Shown here one piece after another: positions 13,478 to 25,900 of a stretch of DNA of 64,000 nucleotides. The stretch lies in assembly GCF_015832195.1 (NCBI RefSeq), contig NC_052032.1:3292618-3356617 (forward strand), read 5' to 3'. The stretch is from Motacilla alba alba. Lineage: Eukaryota > Chordata > Aves > Passeriformes > Motacillidae. The notes under the pieces are model-generated. The model did no database searches. It was not told where the DNA came from and saw only the letters and a program-made list of their open reading frames with translations. The position numbers and the translations under genes were made by a program. Numbering within the stretch: the first letter of the stretch is position 1; each line of letters opens with the position of its first letter.

Positions 13478-14546
13478 GACTGTATGACAAATGTTCTTAC
13501 ACCTCCCGTGACCGAGGCTGGGTCCTGGGGATTAACACCGTCAGTGACCAGGGGAACAGAGACCCCCGCTATTTCTTCTCGCTGAAGACGGACCGTGCTC
13601 GCAAAGTCACCACCATTGCAGCACACCGCAGCTACCTCCCCAACCAGTGGGTGCACCTGGCTGCCACCTACGACGGGCGCCTGATGAGACTCTACGTCAA
13701 CGGTGCCCAGGTGGCCACAAGTGGAGAGCAAGTGGGCAGCATCTTCAGTCTGCTGACCTTGAAGTGCAAGGTGCTCATGCTGGGAGGAAATGCCCTGAAC
13801 CAGAACTATCGGGGTTACGTGGAGCACTTCAGCCTCTGGAGGACAGCCCGGTCTCAAAAGGAGATCTTGTTGGATATGGAGCAGGCGACTCACAGGCAAG
13901 ACACGCCCCTACCTCAGCTCGTTCTTCAAGACAGTTTACTGAATGTGAAAAGCACCTGGTCTCCCATGAAGGATGGCAGCAGCCCTCAGACCAAGTTCAG
14001 CTACCACCACGGCTATTTGCTGGACACCAGCCTGGAGCCTCCTCTCTGTGGGCAGACAGTGTGTGACAACACGGACGTCATCGCCAGCTACAACAAACTG
14101 CCCAGGTTCCGCCGCAACAAAACCGTGCGCTACCGCGTGGTGAACCTGTACGACGACAAACATCAGAACCCCACCGTCAGCCAGCAGCAGATCGAGTTCC
14201 AGCACCAGCACCTGAACGAGGCTTTCAGCCGCTACAACATCACCTGGGAGCTGGAGGTGCTGGAGGTGAAGAATTCTTCCCTTCGCCACCGGCTCATCCT
14301 GGCCAACTGCGACATCAGCAAGATTGGGGATGAGAATTGTGACCCCGAGTGCAACCACACCCTGACAGGGTACGACGGCGGCGACTGCCGGCACGTCCGC
14401 CACACGTTCTTCAACAAGAAGAAGCAGAACGGGGTGTGTGACATGGATTGTAATTACGAGAGGTACAACTTTGATGGGGGGGAGTGCTGCAACCCAGAGA
14501 TAACAGAAGTCACCAAGACCTGCTTTGACCCATATTCTCCTTACAG
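13478..14546 (+). CDS. PAPPA2: PAPPA2 internal exon: laminin-G-like module, linker and Lin12/Notch repeats 1-2
   Basis: This exon of 1069 bp encodes about residues 308-664 of pappalysin-2, a secreted metalloprotease of the metzincin clan (pappalysin family, M43B). It starts after CACATAG with two bases of a split codon and ends at TACAG|GTAGGC with two bases of the next. The reading frame has no stop and would reach TAG at 14548-14550 if unspliced. The first third is laminin-G-like (WVHLAATYDGRLMRLYVNG near 13648-13704). Next comes the family-specific CGQTVCDN segment near 14047. Two Lin12/Notch repeats follow: one ending in YDGGDC near 14388, the other carrying FDGGECC near 14470-14490. These repeats bind calcium and help determine substrate choice in pappalysins. 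Sequons include NKT, NIT, NSS and NHT. It is probably exon 3 of the human numbering. PAPPA is the paralogue, but later exons fit PAPPA2 better. Confidence 0.95.
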
Positions 14547-17500
14547 GTAGGCAATTTTTTTTTTATGATGATATTGATGAATATCTGTCTAGATATCGAT
14601 CATCCTGCTGGCTGTTGAAGCCTTTCATTGTTCTATTATGGACTTTGGAGTTTAATGAATTTATTTTTTTCCTCAGTATTTGGCTCACATTGCAGCTCCC
14701 CAAATGCAATCTCAGTAATGGTCTCAGCAGTGTCTTACCCCTGAACTGGTATTCTCCAGCCAGGCTAAGGAAAATCTGTGCTAAAGACTGAAGCAGCCAA
14801 TTTTGAGAGACCCATTAGCTGTTGGCTATGAGCAGCATATTGTAACAGTGCACAGTTTATTTTAACTCCAGACTCTGAGGAGTGGGGATTGGATGTCACA
14901 GAAAGCTCACGTGTATTTGGAGAGGGAAAAGGCCCTCAGGCATGAAACAGAGCATGAATACTTTTAGGTAGACTTTAATTCTGTAGCACTTCTTTGAAGG
15001 TAGGTAGGTAACTCCATACTCTTATTGCTGTGTACATCTCTCTGTGGGCACTGCTGTGGAGGGGCAGCTGAGTCTGGGGGTTGTGAGGAGGGAGGTGGGT
15101 ACCAGGTTCCCGCTGCACACTCTGGGTGGGTAACGAAACTCTTCTGTGCCCCTTTCTACGTATAAATGAGAACAGGGGTAATGCCACTTCATTGCAGGGC
15201 AGCTTTCTGTGGGTGGATGTGAGTTCATAAAATCCTCATCTCCTCAACTCAGGCTTCCTTGGGCTGCAGTTTGAGGAGTGGCATGGTCAAATAACTTGCA
15301 TCAGGTGGGTACCATGTACCTACAATTACTCCAAATTCAGACAAGTTAGTATGTTTAAGTAATAAGGTGTTTCTTGTGAATGAGTTAGAAGTATTTCAAG
15401 CACAGAAAATATGGAAATTAAAGCTGAAATTCTGTTATCTGCATTCATACTACAGCTTTTTTTTGGGCAATTCATGGAGCCATAGAGGGTAAACTTCTAA
15501 ACGGTCAGAATACCCAACACTAAAGTTCAGCTAAAGAAGGAAAGTACGAGCTCTTCAGGAGTCCCTTCCATTGCAGTAATTCAGGCTATATTTATGGCTT
15601 CCTTAATAGAGAGAATTTTTTAAACAACATTATCAGCTCTACTGGAGCTTTAAATACACATAATTAAGTTGGAAAGAAAAGCCTTTTTTTTTTTTTACTC
15701 CAGCAAGGTTGTTTAAAAAATCCTTCTAGCTCAGTTTGACTTCAGTCACTTACCAGTGAACAAAGCTCAAATGAGGAAATTCTTTAAATATTAATGCTTA
15801 AAAACATTGAAAGGAAAAATACCAATTTTTAATACTGTTCAAATGGAGAGGAACTCAACTAAGCAAATATCATCAAAGGCATAATGCAAATTGGATTGCT
15901 TAAACACTGTAGTTCTGAGAATTCACGGTGTTAGCTATAGCAACTAGTAAATTTTTTAGGAAAAAATACATTATTTTTAATCTGATAGTATCCTTTTATC
16001 ACTTGTTGTCTGACCAGCATGGTACAATTTGGAGACAACCACCTGGCTGAGCTTGTCTGGAGGACTTAGATGTCATGGTCTTGATCTCACAGATCTTCTA
16101 TAGATTCATTTTGACTTGAGGAAAAACCCCCTCTTGACCTGAAAGAGTAGGGGAGGCCTGAAGATCCTCTTCTACAGCCTAGAGCCTCAGAAAATCCAGA
16201 GATACTCCAAAGATTTTTTTTTTTTTCCTAACAGACAAATTTAATTTATTTATCTTTGCACAGACATGGTATTGCAGCATTGATCATTGGCAATGAAACC
16301 ACAAAGGCCGGTAGGAGAAATTCCATGTCTCTGGAGCCTTTATTTGGTGGCTGATGTGCTTTGGCTGAGCTCAACCTCACTGCTGTGATGAGTGTTTGTA
16401 CTCAGTAGGCAAAATAGAGCAGTTAGGCCTGTGGATTTATCACTGAAGTTTGTAAGCCTGACTCATACTGCTTTGGGAATTTAGGTTAACAAATACAGGT
16501 TTAGGGCAGTGGTTTTGGCAGCAAAGCCTTCACTGACTACAGGGGTGAAGATTCAAACCCTGTGTTTGGCTTTGTTATTGCTGTCAGCATCATCCCCTGA
16601 GAGAGAGATTTCCATGTCAATTAGTGACAAAGTAAAAATTTGGTTGGCACCATCTGGGCGTATTTTGCATCCCCAGCCCCTCTTGTCATCGCTTTCATTG
16701 GCCAAGAGGCCTCAGTCCCCTCTGGTGCAGACCTTGCACCACAGCAGTGCAGCCATTGCAGCCATGGAGAACTCACATCTCCTTTCAGGTATTTTCTCTA
16801 CCAAAGTTCAGTCCAACAATAGCAGAAGAAAGGGCAAAGATCCTTCAATCTGGTGAGGAAAGGGAGGGAAGAAAGATTAAATGGTACCAATAAAAATCTT
16901 CCTGAACTTTGTTTATCAAGACTTTTTAGAATCTTCCTTGGTACTGGGCTTTGTTCCTTCACACCCTCAGTGTCAGCAGTTGCAGCCAGCTGTTCACGAA
17001 GCAGAGCTTATTCATGAAATACTTCTGTCCTCTGGAACCAACCAAAAAGCGCTAATGCTTGATTTATGCTGTAATAAACAGGAACCCTCCTCAGTGCCTC
17101 TTTATCCCCAAAAGATGATTTATCTGTTCCCAGCCACTTTCCTTCTTCTGAGTCCCAGTCCATGAATCTCCGTCCTGGGACAGAGTTGCTCTGAGCCTTG
17201 ATACAAAAAACACTGTGAGTGCTTTGTGACTAAGTGATACCACTGGAACAACTCCAAGACACCTCTGATCTGTGTTACAATTTTCTTGTGATCTTTTTGG
17301 GCACCTGGGACAAAGGGCTCAGGTACTTTGATGGTGTCATTCAGCCACTGTGGTGGTAAAACTGTGGTGACTTCAGAGCTGATCCCAGCAGCACAGCTGG
17401 TTGGTTTCTTTTCTGTTTCCTGCCTTTGTGGCACCTTTCCAAAAAGATTTAACTCCAAAAAGCTGATGTTCCATGCCATAGTGAGGTGGCAGAGATTTAA

Positions 17501-18378
17501 GTTTGTCAGAGGGACAGCAGTAAGAATGGGAATTCTGCTCTCAGAGCTGCTCAGCAGAAAAGCCGTAAACATTGTGGTACCAACTAGATCATCTCTCCTC
17601 TTTTTTAATAGCCTGCAGGGAAAAAACAAAGGACTGGTTATCATTAGCCACACAGCAGGCTTTATCCAAGAATATCTGCCTCACTTCTTTTCATTAATTT
17701 CATGAGAGTGGGACAAAATGTATTTTGTCCCAGCAGAAGGTTTACAAATATTGTTCTGCTTTTCTGCAATTCTGGGAAATTAGAACATGCTAAGATCATA
17801 CAGTTTGGCCCAATACAAAGGGAAGGAGCAAGAATAAACACCCTTGCCAGAAAGACTCATTCTTTGTGTTATTTGGTATATTGCTGGTTACAAAACAGGG
17901 AAGACTTTGAGCTCATGACACCTACCATGGCTGCTTTTCAAAGAACTTGAAAGAAGCAGCAAGGGATCATAGGAAATCATGCTCAGTAAATGCCATTTGA
18001 TGTGGTGAGTTCTTGCACCATCCTATGGCTAACTGAGACGTTCCTTTTATGTAATATTGGGCTTGCACATCAGGCTTCACCACAGGATTCCATGGACAGA
18101 TAAGGAAGCATTCCCCTTGGTGCCTTCTTAGGAAAACGTTGATGAAATTCCTGAAGCAGTAAAAGTACTGGAGTCTCTTCAAGCTCCCTTGATCCATATG
18201 GCCTACCAAATACTTGCTGGAAATCACCCCAGAATAACTGTCCTGGGGACAGACTTTCTCAGCATTCACATGTGTGCCCCAAAGGCTCACAGCCCTTCAT
18301 TTCTGCCTCAACAAGGGGCAGGATGAGCTGTACAAGCTCTGGTCCATTTGCAGCAACCTCAGGTTGGCACCAAACCAA

Positions 18379-18446
18379 GGAATCATAGAACCACAGAATG
18401 ATTTGGGTTGGAAGGAACCTTGAAGATCATCCAGTTCCAGCCCTCC
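18379..18446 (-). mobile_element. Short CR1 LINE 3' end
   Basis: Read on the + strand, the sequence carries AATCATAGAACCACAGAATG followed by TTTGGGTTGGAAGGAACC and AAGATCATCCAGTTCC. This is the reverse complement of the avian CR1 3' end, including its characteristic ATTCTATG-type terminal octamers. The copy is therefore on the minus strand, with its 3' end at the left. It is truncated at its 5' side after about 65 bp, as is usual for CR1. Confidence 0.9.
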
Positions 18447-20654
18447 CTGAGAGCTGAAAACTCTGAGTCCTTTTCTAGCACTTGTATTGGACAGTTCAGC
18501 TCTGTTCATATCGTGTCACACAACATTCCAGGCATACATAAATTAGACTTAAAATACATGCCTGACCCATTTGTAGGAATTTCCATAGTGGTTTTGAGCA
18601 GCAGTGGGTGTGACAGAGCTGTGTGTGAGCACACTGGGCTAGGGCATGTGGGCCAAAGCAGTAGCAACAGGAGGAGGAGGTGGTGGCTAATCCATAGCCC
18701 AAGGCAGCCTCAGACAGGTGACTGAGCTGCACTTCGGGGCTCTTCCATGGAGTACCAGCTCAACTTCTTTTCCTTCTCTTCTGCTGGAAATCTCTTCATG
18801 AGACATACTTGAAAAATATGGTCAGCTTACTCTGGAGGAGGGAGGCACACTGAATGCCCTTTTCCAGGAGCTGAAGTTGTAAGAAACACTCCTTGATTCC
18901 CAATAAAGCACTAATTTCCACTTAATCCTAAACACTAAAAAGAACAGAAGAAATTCTTCAAAGCTCTTCAGTTCCGGGAGCTTGAGAACTTAATCCCCTG
19001 CCTCGAAGAGACCATTGTGCAGCTCTTGACATCAAGGATGCCTGCATTCACATAGGTATCAGACAGACATATAGCAAATACCTGAGTTTTAGTCCAGGGA
19101 TTCAGTGTTAAATGTCCAGTTCTTTAATTAGCAGCTCCAGGGCTGTTTAGGAGGTGAAGAGTAATGCTGTCAAGGACAGAGCTGATGTATCTTGGTAGTT
19201 GTCACCCAAAAGCCAAGTCCCAACAGGAAATCCTCTGTTCTCTCTGTTTATTCTGTCCTCTGTTCCAGATGTCAGGGATGTTAATCAGCTGGGAGGAGTT
19301 GCATCTGTTCCCATGCTAGCAACTGACATTTATAAGTCTAGTATTGAATTCTGATACAGACAGGACTGCAGTGCTAAAGAAACTATTTCTATATGATTCC
19401 ACACCCTAGAAACAGTAGGAGTTTGCTCAATTTAGCTTGACCCACAGTCAACTTTTCCAAAAGCTTTTTTCAAGAAACATTTTTTCGCCAAGACTCATAG
19501 AACTCATGGTTTCTTTCATGGATGTTATCCATTAAGGAAAAAGATCACTGTCTGGTCAAACTGCAGGATGCTTGAGATGAAGGGGGTCTATAAAATCTAT
19601 GGAGTAAACTATCAGACATCATTAAGAATCCTTGTAGGAGACAACAGATTAAAGTATTATTGTACCCCCCTGTGTTGATGTAGACCTGTTTGTCTCTGAA
19701 ACCTCACGTGAAAGATTTGCAGTGCAGAGTCTGCAGATTGGTCAGGGATTGAATTTTCCCCTTGCTGCTGGGCAGCACCACATCCTCTAGGATCAGCTGC
19801 CCCATGGATGCTTTCCAGCAGCACCTTACCATCTCTGCTTAAACAAATGAGGTGGAGCTCATTCCCTCCCACAATATGCAATGTGACCATGAGTATGAGC
19901 TGGTTTATTCTCTTTGCTGATCAATTCAAATTGTACCATTTCTCACACAGACCCACAGTTTGATCATGTCCAGGCCTCTTTCAATGCTGTGGGGCCTTGT
20001 ATTAATCCCCCTGGTTTTCTCCCATAGCCATTGGTGTACAACTTCTCTTCAGCTCTGGTTGTGGGGTGACCTTTGCATTTTTAATTAACATCAGCTGAAT
20101 CTTCTGTATAAATTCAGGAGGATGCACCTTTCACACTGAAAAAGAGGCATAGCATAGTTCTGTGGCAAGCTTAGCCAGGTGTAACACATCTGCAATTCCC
20201 ATTCTATCCCTCAGACTTCTTTTCTGATAGGGATTTAAGCCCAATTCTTGCAAGCAATAGCTGCCCCTTGGGGAAATACAGAGCAGCCACCTCCACTGTG
20301 CTCCATGTACAGCACCCACAAACAGGGTGCATTTGACTTTGCCTCTCATGGACTGTTAGACCTGGGCAAAGAGGATTTCAGCTGGGCTTTTTTTTTGCAG
20401 AGGCTGGGGAAACTGAGTGGATGTCTTGGTTTGTCTTCTCTTAACTGAAGTGAATAAATTGTCCCTCAAACACCCCAGGATCAGGACAGTGTGGAGCTGT
20501 CCCATCACTTTTGTACCTGCCCATCATGAAGGCACGCTTGTGCAGAGCGACTGGTTAGCCAATTTCACAGTTTGTGATGCCTTCTCCATTAGATGTAGGT
20601 CAAGACACCCATTGACATCATAATATACTCCTAAAACTTTGATCATGGATGATT

Positions 20655-21110
20655 TCAGAAGGATGGAGGGGCTTCAGAGAGATGCTGATCATAATTCCTG
20701 TAGGGCTCTGAGGGGATGCAGTGACACAAAGCCTCAAACAAACCTGTCAGGGCTACTGGGATATGCAGGAACCACGACCATATTTGCAAGATGTTAGTGA
20801 AAGCTGTGCTGTAAAAAAGTGTGATGCTGATAGCCACTGTCACGTTTCCTCCTTTAGAGGCAGATTCATTGGGAAGTAGGATGGACACATCCCCACCCCA
20901 TAACACAGCAGTGTGCTTAGACCAGGAATACAAACCACTGCTGTCAGAAGCAATTGTGAGATTGCTCCATTGCAGCTGGAGCAGAGTTCCAGCACCCACA
21001 TACTGTGGAGGAAGATTAAGAGCATGTGCTCTACTGGGGTCAATGAAATCCTGTCCTTCTGTTTGGTTCAGAGTGGATTTGCAATTTTGAAGTTTCTCAG
21101 GGTAACTCAA
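20655..21110 (-). other. Unrecognised minus-strand open frame, 151 codons (not called as a gene)
   Basis: This frame opens at a TTG on the minus strand, with an in-frame stop three codons upstream. The predicted peptide has four N-glycosylation sequons (NQT, NLT, NES, NVT) and a hydrophobic patch (FTNILQIWSWFLHIPVALTG). I do not recognise it. Other minus-strand frames lie on either side (21657-22013, 17967-18290, 17120-17653), in differing phases. They could be chance, an exon of a non-coding antisense transcript, or remains of a decayed element. There is no supporting promoter, splice or poly(A) pattern that I can identify, so confidence that it is a gene is very low. Confidence 0.1.
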
Positions 21111-21322
21111 CTGAGACTACCTAGTTTGCATGTAATTTCAGCACTCCAAATTACCATAAATTTGCAAGAAGTTGTTTTTGGGTTCATTAATAATGGATGG
21201 ATGGCTACACCATCAGAGTGCTTGCTCTCAGCTTCCAAAAGTATCAGGGTGAGCTGCACTGAGGAAACTTCTTGGAGTAGTTAAATGCTTGGGATATGAA
21301 ACTCTAATAAACCTCCAAAAAG

Positions 21323-21472
21323 CCAGGAAATTTGGAGTGAAGGCTGAAACTCCATACCTAGTGCACCCTACTGGGTCTTTGTATTTCAGAACATGTTACG
21401 TTTGTTCACTGAAATATCTCCAATGTGGAACTCTTTAGGGTGGAGTTTCACCTTTAACTCTAAATTTCCTGG
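21323..21472. repeat. 150-bp imperfect inverted repeat (long hairpin)
   Basis: The outer arms, 21323-21354 and 21441-21472, match as reverse complements at 28 of 32 positions without gaps, beginning with CCAGGAAATTT on each strand. Inside them the arms continue with weaker pairing (CTCCA..CCTA..ATTTCAG against its complement) down to a nested ATTTCAG/CTGAAAT pair at 21383-21389 and 21409-21415. Outer and inner arms share almost the same centre, near 21398, so this is one continuous folded structure with a loop of about 20 bases. It could be a palindromic MITE-like transposon remnant, a long-hairpin RNA source, or a duplicated and inverted segment. I do not recognise the family. Confidence 0.8.
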
Positions 21473-22443
21473 CATGTGTGAGTTTGAAGTACATGCTTAA
21501 CTTCTCCCCGGTGCTGTTTTTCATTTTTAATTTCCTTTCACTTTTAAAGGAGGGACTTTGCTAGAAGGACCCCTACTAAAAAGGGACCCTACTGAAACCA
21601 AAATTAGAGGGTTTGGCCTAATTTGATCTCTCTGAAATTCTTCAGGAGAACCACCTTCAGCATTTTCTTTCCCCTACCATTGTTTTAAAGACTCTTGTGG
21701 CCAATCCACCCCAGTGAAAAATATCAATAAAATCCACACCTTGCAGACCAATTATTTTAGAAGGAACCCAGATGTTTGAGTAGTATATAAGAAACCTTGG
21801 AAATATAGAATATCTCCAGTAAACTGCAGTTAGAGATCTGGCCATGGCCATTGACAGGGGTGAGCTGCTTGTTGTGAAATGCGCTATTTCCATTAATTCA
21901 GTCATTGCAGCAGCAGGCCATGTTTGCTGTTGACACTTGTTGGTTACATCAGTGATGGTAAAAGAGTGGAAACAGCAGTGGTTTGGAATGAGAGCAGTGG
22001 CAATTACCTGCAATGCTTTTAAAAATAATTTTGGCCCTAGATGTTGAAAAGATGTGTCATCACTGATTTGTGTGAGGGCAGCTTCAGCAGGCTTGAGTTA
22101 CAAGGCTTTGGAGAATAAAATCCTTTCTGCTGCCTCAAAATGCATCTTTGCATTTTGGAGCTACATTGCCAGTAGACAATACAGAATAAATTTGCTTCTT
22201 ATTCTATAACCTTGTTGTGTCAATAAATTGTGGGCTTCACTGAGGAGCTGTGGCAGTCAGCTTTCCCAACTCAAGACTCTCTTGGTTTTTCAAATCACTC
22301 CCATCAGCTTTGCACAGAGAATTTATCTTAGCAAGATGTCTACAGGGAAATTGGCAAAATACTGAATTTATGTGGTATTGGGCTTGTGAGTTCCTTTGAC
22401 CTCAGGCTGGGTATGCTGGGAGAGTGGAGAGCCCCAGCCTGGC

Positions 22444-22677
22444 TTCCCTTCCCTTCCCTTCCCTTCCCTTCCCTTCCCTTCCCTTCCCTTCCCTTCCCTT
22501 CCCTTCCCTTCCCTTCCCTTCCCTTCCCTTCCCTTCCCTTCCCTTCCCTTCCCTTCCCTTCCCTTCCCTTCCCTTCCCTTCCCTTCCCTTCCCTTCCCTT
22601 CCCTTCCCTTCCCTTCCCTTCCCTTCCCTTCCCTTCCCTTCCCTTCCCTTCCCTTCCCTTCCCTTCCCTTCCCTTCC
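22444..22677. repeat. (TTCCC)n / (GGGAA)n pentanucleotide array, about 47 units
   Basis: This is an uninterrupted array of the unit TTCCC, 234 bp long, bounded by GGC on the left and ATCACTG on the right. The + strand is pure pyrimidine and the minus strand pure purine with regular GGG runs. No variant unit is visible, which suggests recent expansion and high length polymorphism. Because the unit has no stop in any frame, it produces false open reading frames on both strands. It is intronic in PAPPA2, nearly 16 kb upstream of the exon at 38454. Confidence 0.98.
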
Positions 22678-25600
22678 ATCACTGTGGCATTGCACATTTT
22701 GCATGGATAATCCTGAAATTCAGAAGTTCTTGAGGATTTTCAACAACTTTCATTTATGCAAATGAAAATTCAAGTTGAAATCTGGGGACAAGTCCTGCCA
22801 CAGGGTCCTTTGTCACCCACCAGCAGCTCCATGCTGGGACCGGTACCCTGAAGCACCAGAGAGGAGGAGCAATTCCCTGTATCTTTTGCTAAGCTGAGTA
22901 TTTCTCATTCCAACACATAAAAGTACTTTGTCACTTCAGCAGGAGACAATATTCCTCTCCTTTCACCCTCTCCAGTATGGCCCCATCAACATCCTTGTGT
23001 TGTATTTCCAGCCTCGACTTTGTAATACAGATCACAGCTGGTTGGTTTGAATTTCCCCTGAGTTACCCAGGATGCTGCTGAAAGCACAGGAAGAGCAGAA
23101 ATGCTTTAATCAGTTAAATCAATCAAACAAAAAAAAAAAAAAAGGTAGAGTAGAACTTAAAATTTACCCTGCAACCTTTGCTACTCACTGCGATGACGTC
23201 TTTGTCCTATTTCTTTAAGTGCAGGATTTTATTGAGACTTGGCAGAAGGGTGAAGTGAGGAAGACACGGGAGGGGGTTTGCTGAGTTAAAAAAGGAAAAA
23301 GAAAATGTCAGTGAGAAAATGGAAATACCCTGATGCTCTCCAGCCTAGTGCTGGAGCCAGTCTCTCTCTCCCTCTTGCAGGGAAGGGGCTCCTTTTCCAT
23401 TAGCTTTCCATGGCCATATTTAATGGGTTTGCTCTGACACGGAGCCAAGAAAGGGCTTTGCTGTGTGATGCCGGGTCCTGCGTGTGTTCAGGCATCCACA
23501 GCTGCTCCCTACCAAGGGCTGCCTTTTGACTACTGAGGTATTTTTTTATAGCCACATAGGGCAACTATTAATAGATGAGATTTACCAAAACACAGAGCTA
23601 CGCAGTGTGGTGTGGAGGGGAAGAGGGAAACCTGTGGGATTTATGTCAGGAAAATTCCATGTTGAAATTATGCTGGAAGACACAGTAAAAATGAATATGC
23701 CAAGAAGGGGATTTAGTCTGTAACTTTGGGCCATGCCAGCATTTCTCCTCCATTAAGGATCTGCCCCATCACATGAAACATGTTGCTGAATTATTTCTTC
23801 AGCATTAAAAGGCACAAAGTGTACAGAGGATGAAGATAAGACACATAGACATGAAATATCAGCTTTTCTGAGATGGGATTAAATACCAAAAGGAAGCGGA
23901 GGCATTCCTGACCCTGGAGACATTTCATTTTGATCAGACATGGGATTAGGGGTAAAATGTGAAGAATTCCACATGTGTGGATGGAGGGAGCTCATCAGAA
24001 TTTTGCCTCTCTGTTTATTGATTCATTTCTAATTTCCATGATACAATGTAATGAGACTGGTGGCCCTGTCATACCCACAAATCATATTTGTGTATCAAAG
24101 ACGATAGGTTTGGGAGCATTGAGCAGAGAGAAGTGAGACAATTAAAGCTGCTTTTGAAGTTAGAACTCAGACATTGATTAAATATCATAAAATCCAGATG
24201 ATATCAATTAATAGACCCATCACTGTAATCATCTGCACATTTTTTGTGCACCTTCCAAAGGCACAATGGGGAGTTACATCCCCAGCCAAGAAAAGATCTA
24301 CTGACTATTGGGAGAGTGTGGGTATAAAAATCCCCTTTACACTTTGAAAAACTTTGGTTTTAATTGCTTTGTGTTCCCTTAATTACTTAATTTGATTTTT
24401 TTAATTGAAAAAGAGACAGAGAGAGATTAACTAGTGACAAATTCCAAGTAAATAAAGAGTGCTGTACTCATTTAGAGAATGTGGGTAGACACCAGAAAAG
24501 CCAGGGCTTACTTTGATTCACGTGAGTGTGAGAGAGAATGGAAATATTTCCAAACTATCTGAACTGCTTAGGTTTGCACAACTGGCTGAGAACAATTACA
24601 AAACAACATTTTTTCTGTGATCTCCTGTTTCCCATGAGCTTGATGATGCTCTATTCCTGTCCTCAATCCCTGAAAATGGATCTGGAGGCAAACACAGGCA
24701 TGCCTGAGGTATAGTCATAATTGCATAAACTTATATTATTCAAAACACCTGAATAAGTTTGGGCTTGGCATTTCTGGTTAAGGGGTTTTATTTTGCCTTC
24801 ATGCTGATTCCTCCCAAAATATGAGGTGTCACTCTTACTGCACTGAGAGCCGAGGATGAGCATTGGCTATTTGTAGTTGTTTCTCAGTTCCTCAGGGAAC
24901 GGTTCCTGCCATCTGTTCACTGCAGGTATAGACATGATTGAGAGAATTAAATCTTAAAAGTCTTTATAATTGCTGGGAAAAGGTAGATCCTTCTACTAGG
25001 ATTTAGAGCATCAAGTTTGGAGCCTGAAAACAGGAATCTAAATTAATTCACAGTTCACATCAGGCTCCCCCATCATGCTGTGTTCCTTGACAATCATTCC
25101 AAATTTCCTATTTTTAAGTACGTAATGTTGTTCCAAATGGATGTTCTGCTTTCTGCCTGGACTAAGCTCATATCCCAAACTCTTTGAAGTCCACAGAAAG
25201 ATTGAACTCCCAAAGACCTTGGTCTTTGGCTTCGATCTCCCCATCCAGAGAACATGAGAGGCTGGGAGCCTCCCTGAGACGAAGGGTGATAGCTCAGAGC
25301 AAAGCTCCTGTAGAACAGAACTGCACTGGAGTAAGCAGGAGAAATGTTCTGGGTAAGGATTGATGGCAACAGTTCACAGCATTATAAAAATCACTTCCCT
25401 TTTGCCTCCAGCATTTTTACCACGATTGTGTCAGTGCCAAAACCCAGAACACACTCACTAATTCCTCCAGAATTGATCGGTCATGATAAACTTCCAAACA
25501 CAGAGTAAAATACTTCCTTCAGACACATCAGAGTGTTTCTCCCAGATTGCCTGGAGAAATCTGTGCCATTTGATTTCCCTCCCTGCATCCAATTTGATTC

Positions 25601-25713
25601 AGAAAAGGGCTGCAAGTTCCTGGCTCCCTTCTCATACACTCAGAATTCTTCTGACAGATTTACTTTTGGGGATAGATTTATTCTCGTGTTTGTGCTATAA
25701 AATGTCCTATTTA

Positions 25714-25900
25714 TGAAGGGTGATTAGACACTGGAGTGGGCTGCCCAGGGAGGTGGTGGAGTCACTGTGCCTGGAGGTGCTTAAGGAAAGACTGAAGGTG
25801 GAATTTAGGTCCATGGTGTTGTTGACAAGGTGGTGTTCGGCCATAGGTTGGACTTAAAGACCTCAGAGGTCTTTTTCAACTTAATTGACTTAGTGATTAT
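25714..25900 (+). mobile_element. CR1 LINE 3' fragment
   Basis: The + strand reads through the typical CR1 3' region: GGGTGATTAGACACTGGA, GGGCTGCCCAGGGAGGTGG, GGAGTCACTGTGCCTGGAGG, then GGTGGTGTTCGGCCATAGG, TTGGACTTAAAGACCTCAG, AGGTCTTTTTCAAC and a decayed end near TTAGTGATTATG. It lies in the same orientation as PAPPA2. The pattern (GTGTTCGG..ATAGGTTGGACT) differs from that of the copies at 53 and 62 kb, so it is a different CR1 subfamily. Confidence 0.88.

Noticed and set aside
13447..14444. Antisense open frames of 150, 155 and 70 codons
   Set aside because: They lie opposite the GC-rich PAPPA2 exon and are shadows of its coding strand.
22368..22765. Open frames of 100-115 codons on both strands with PSLPF- or GREGK-type repeats
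   Set aside because: They are translations of the TTCCC/GGGAA microsatellite, which has no stop in any frame.
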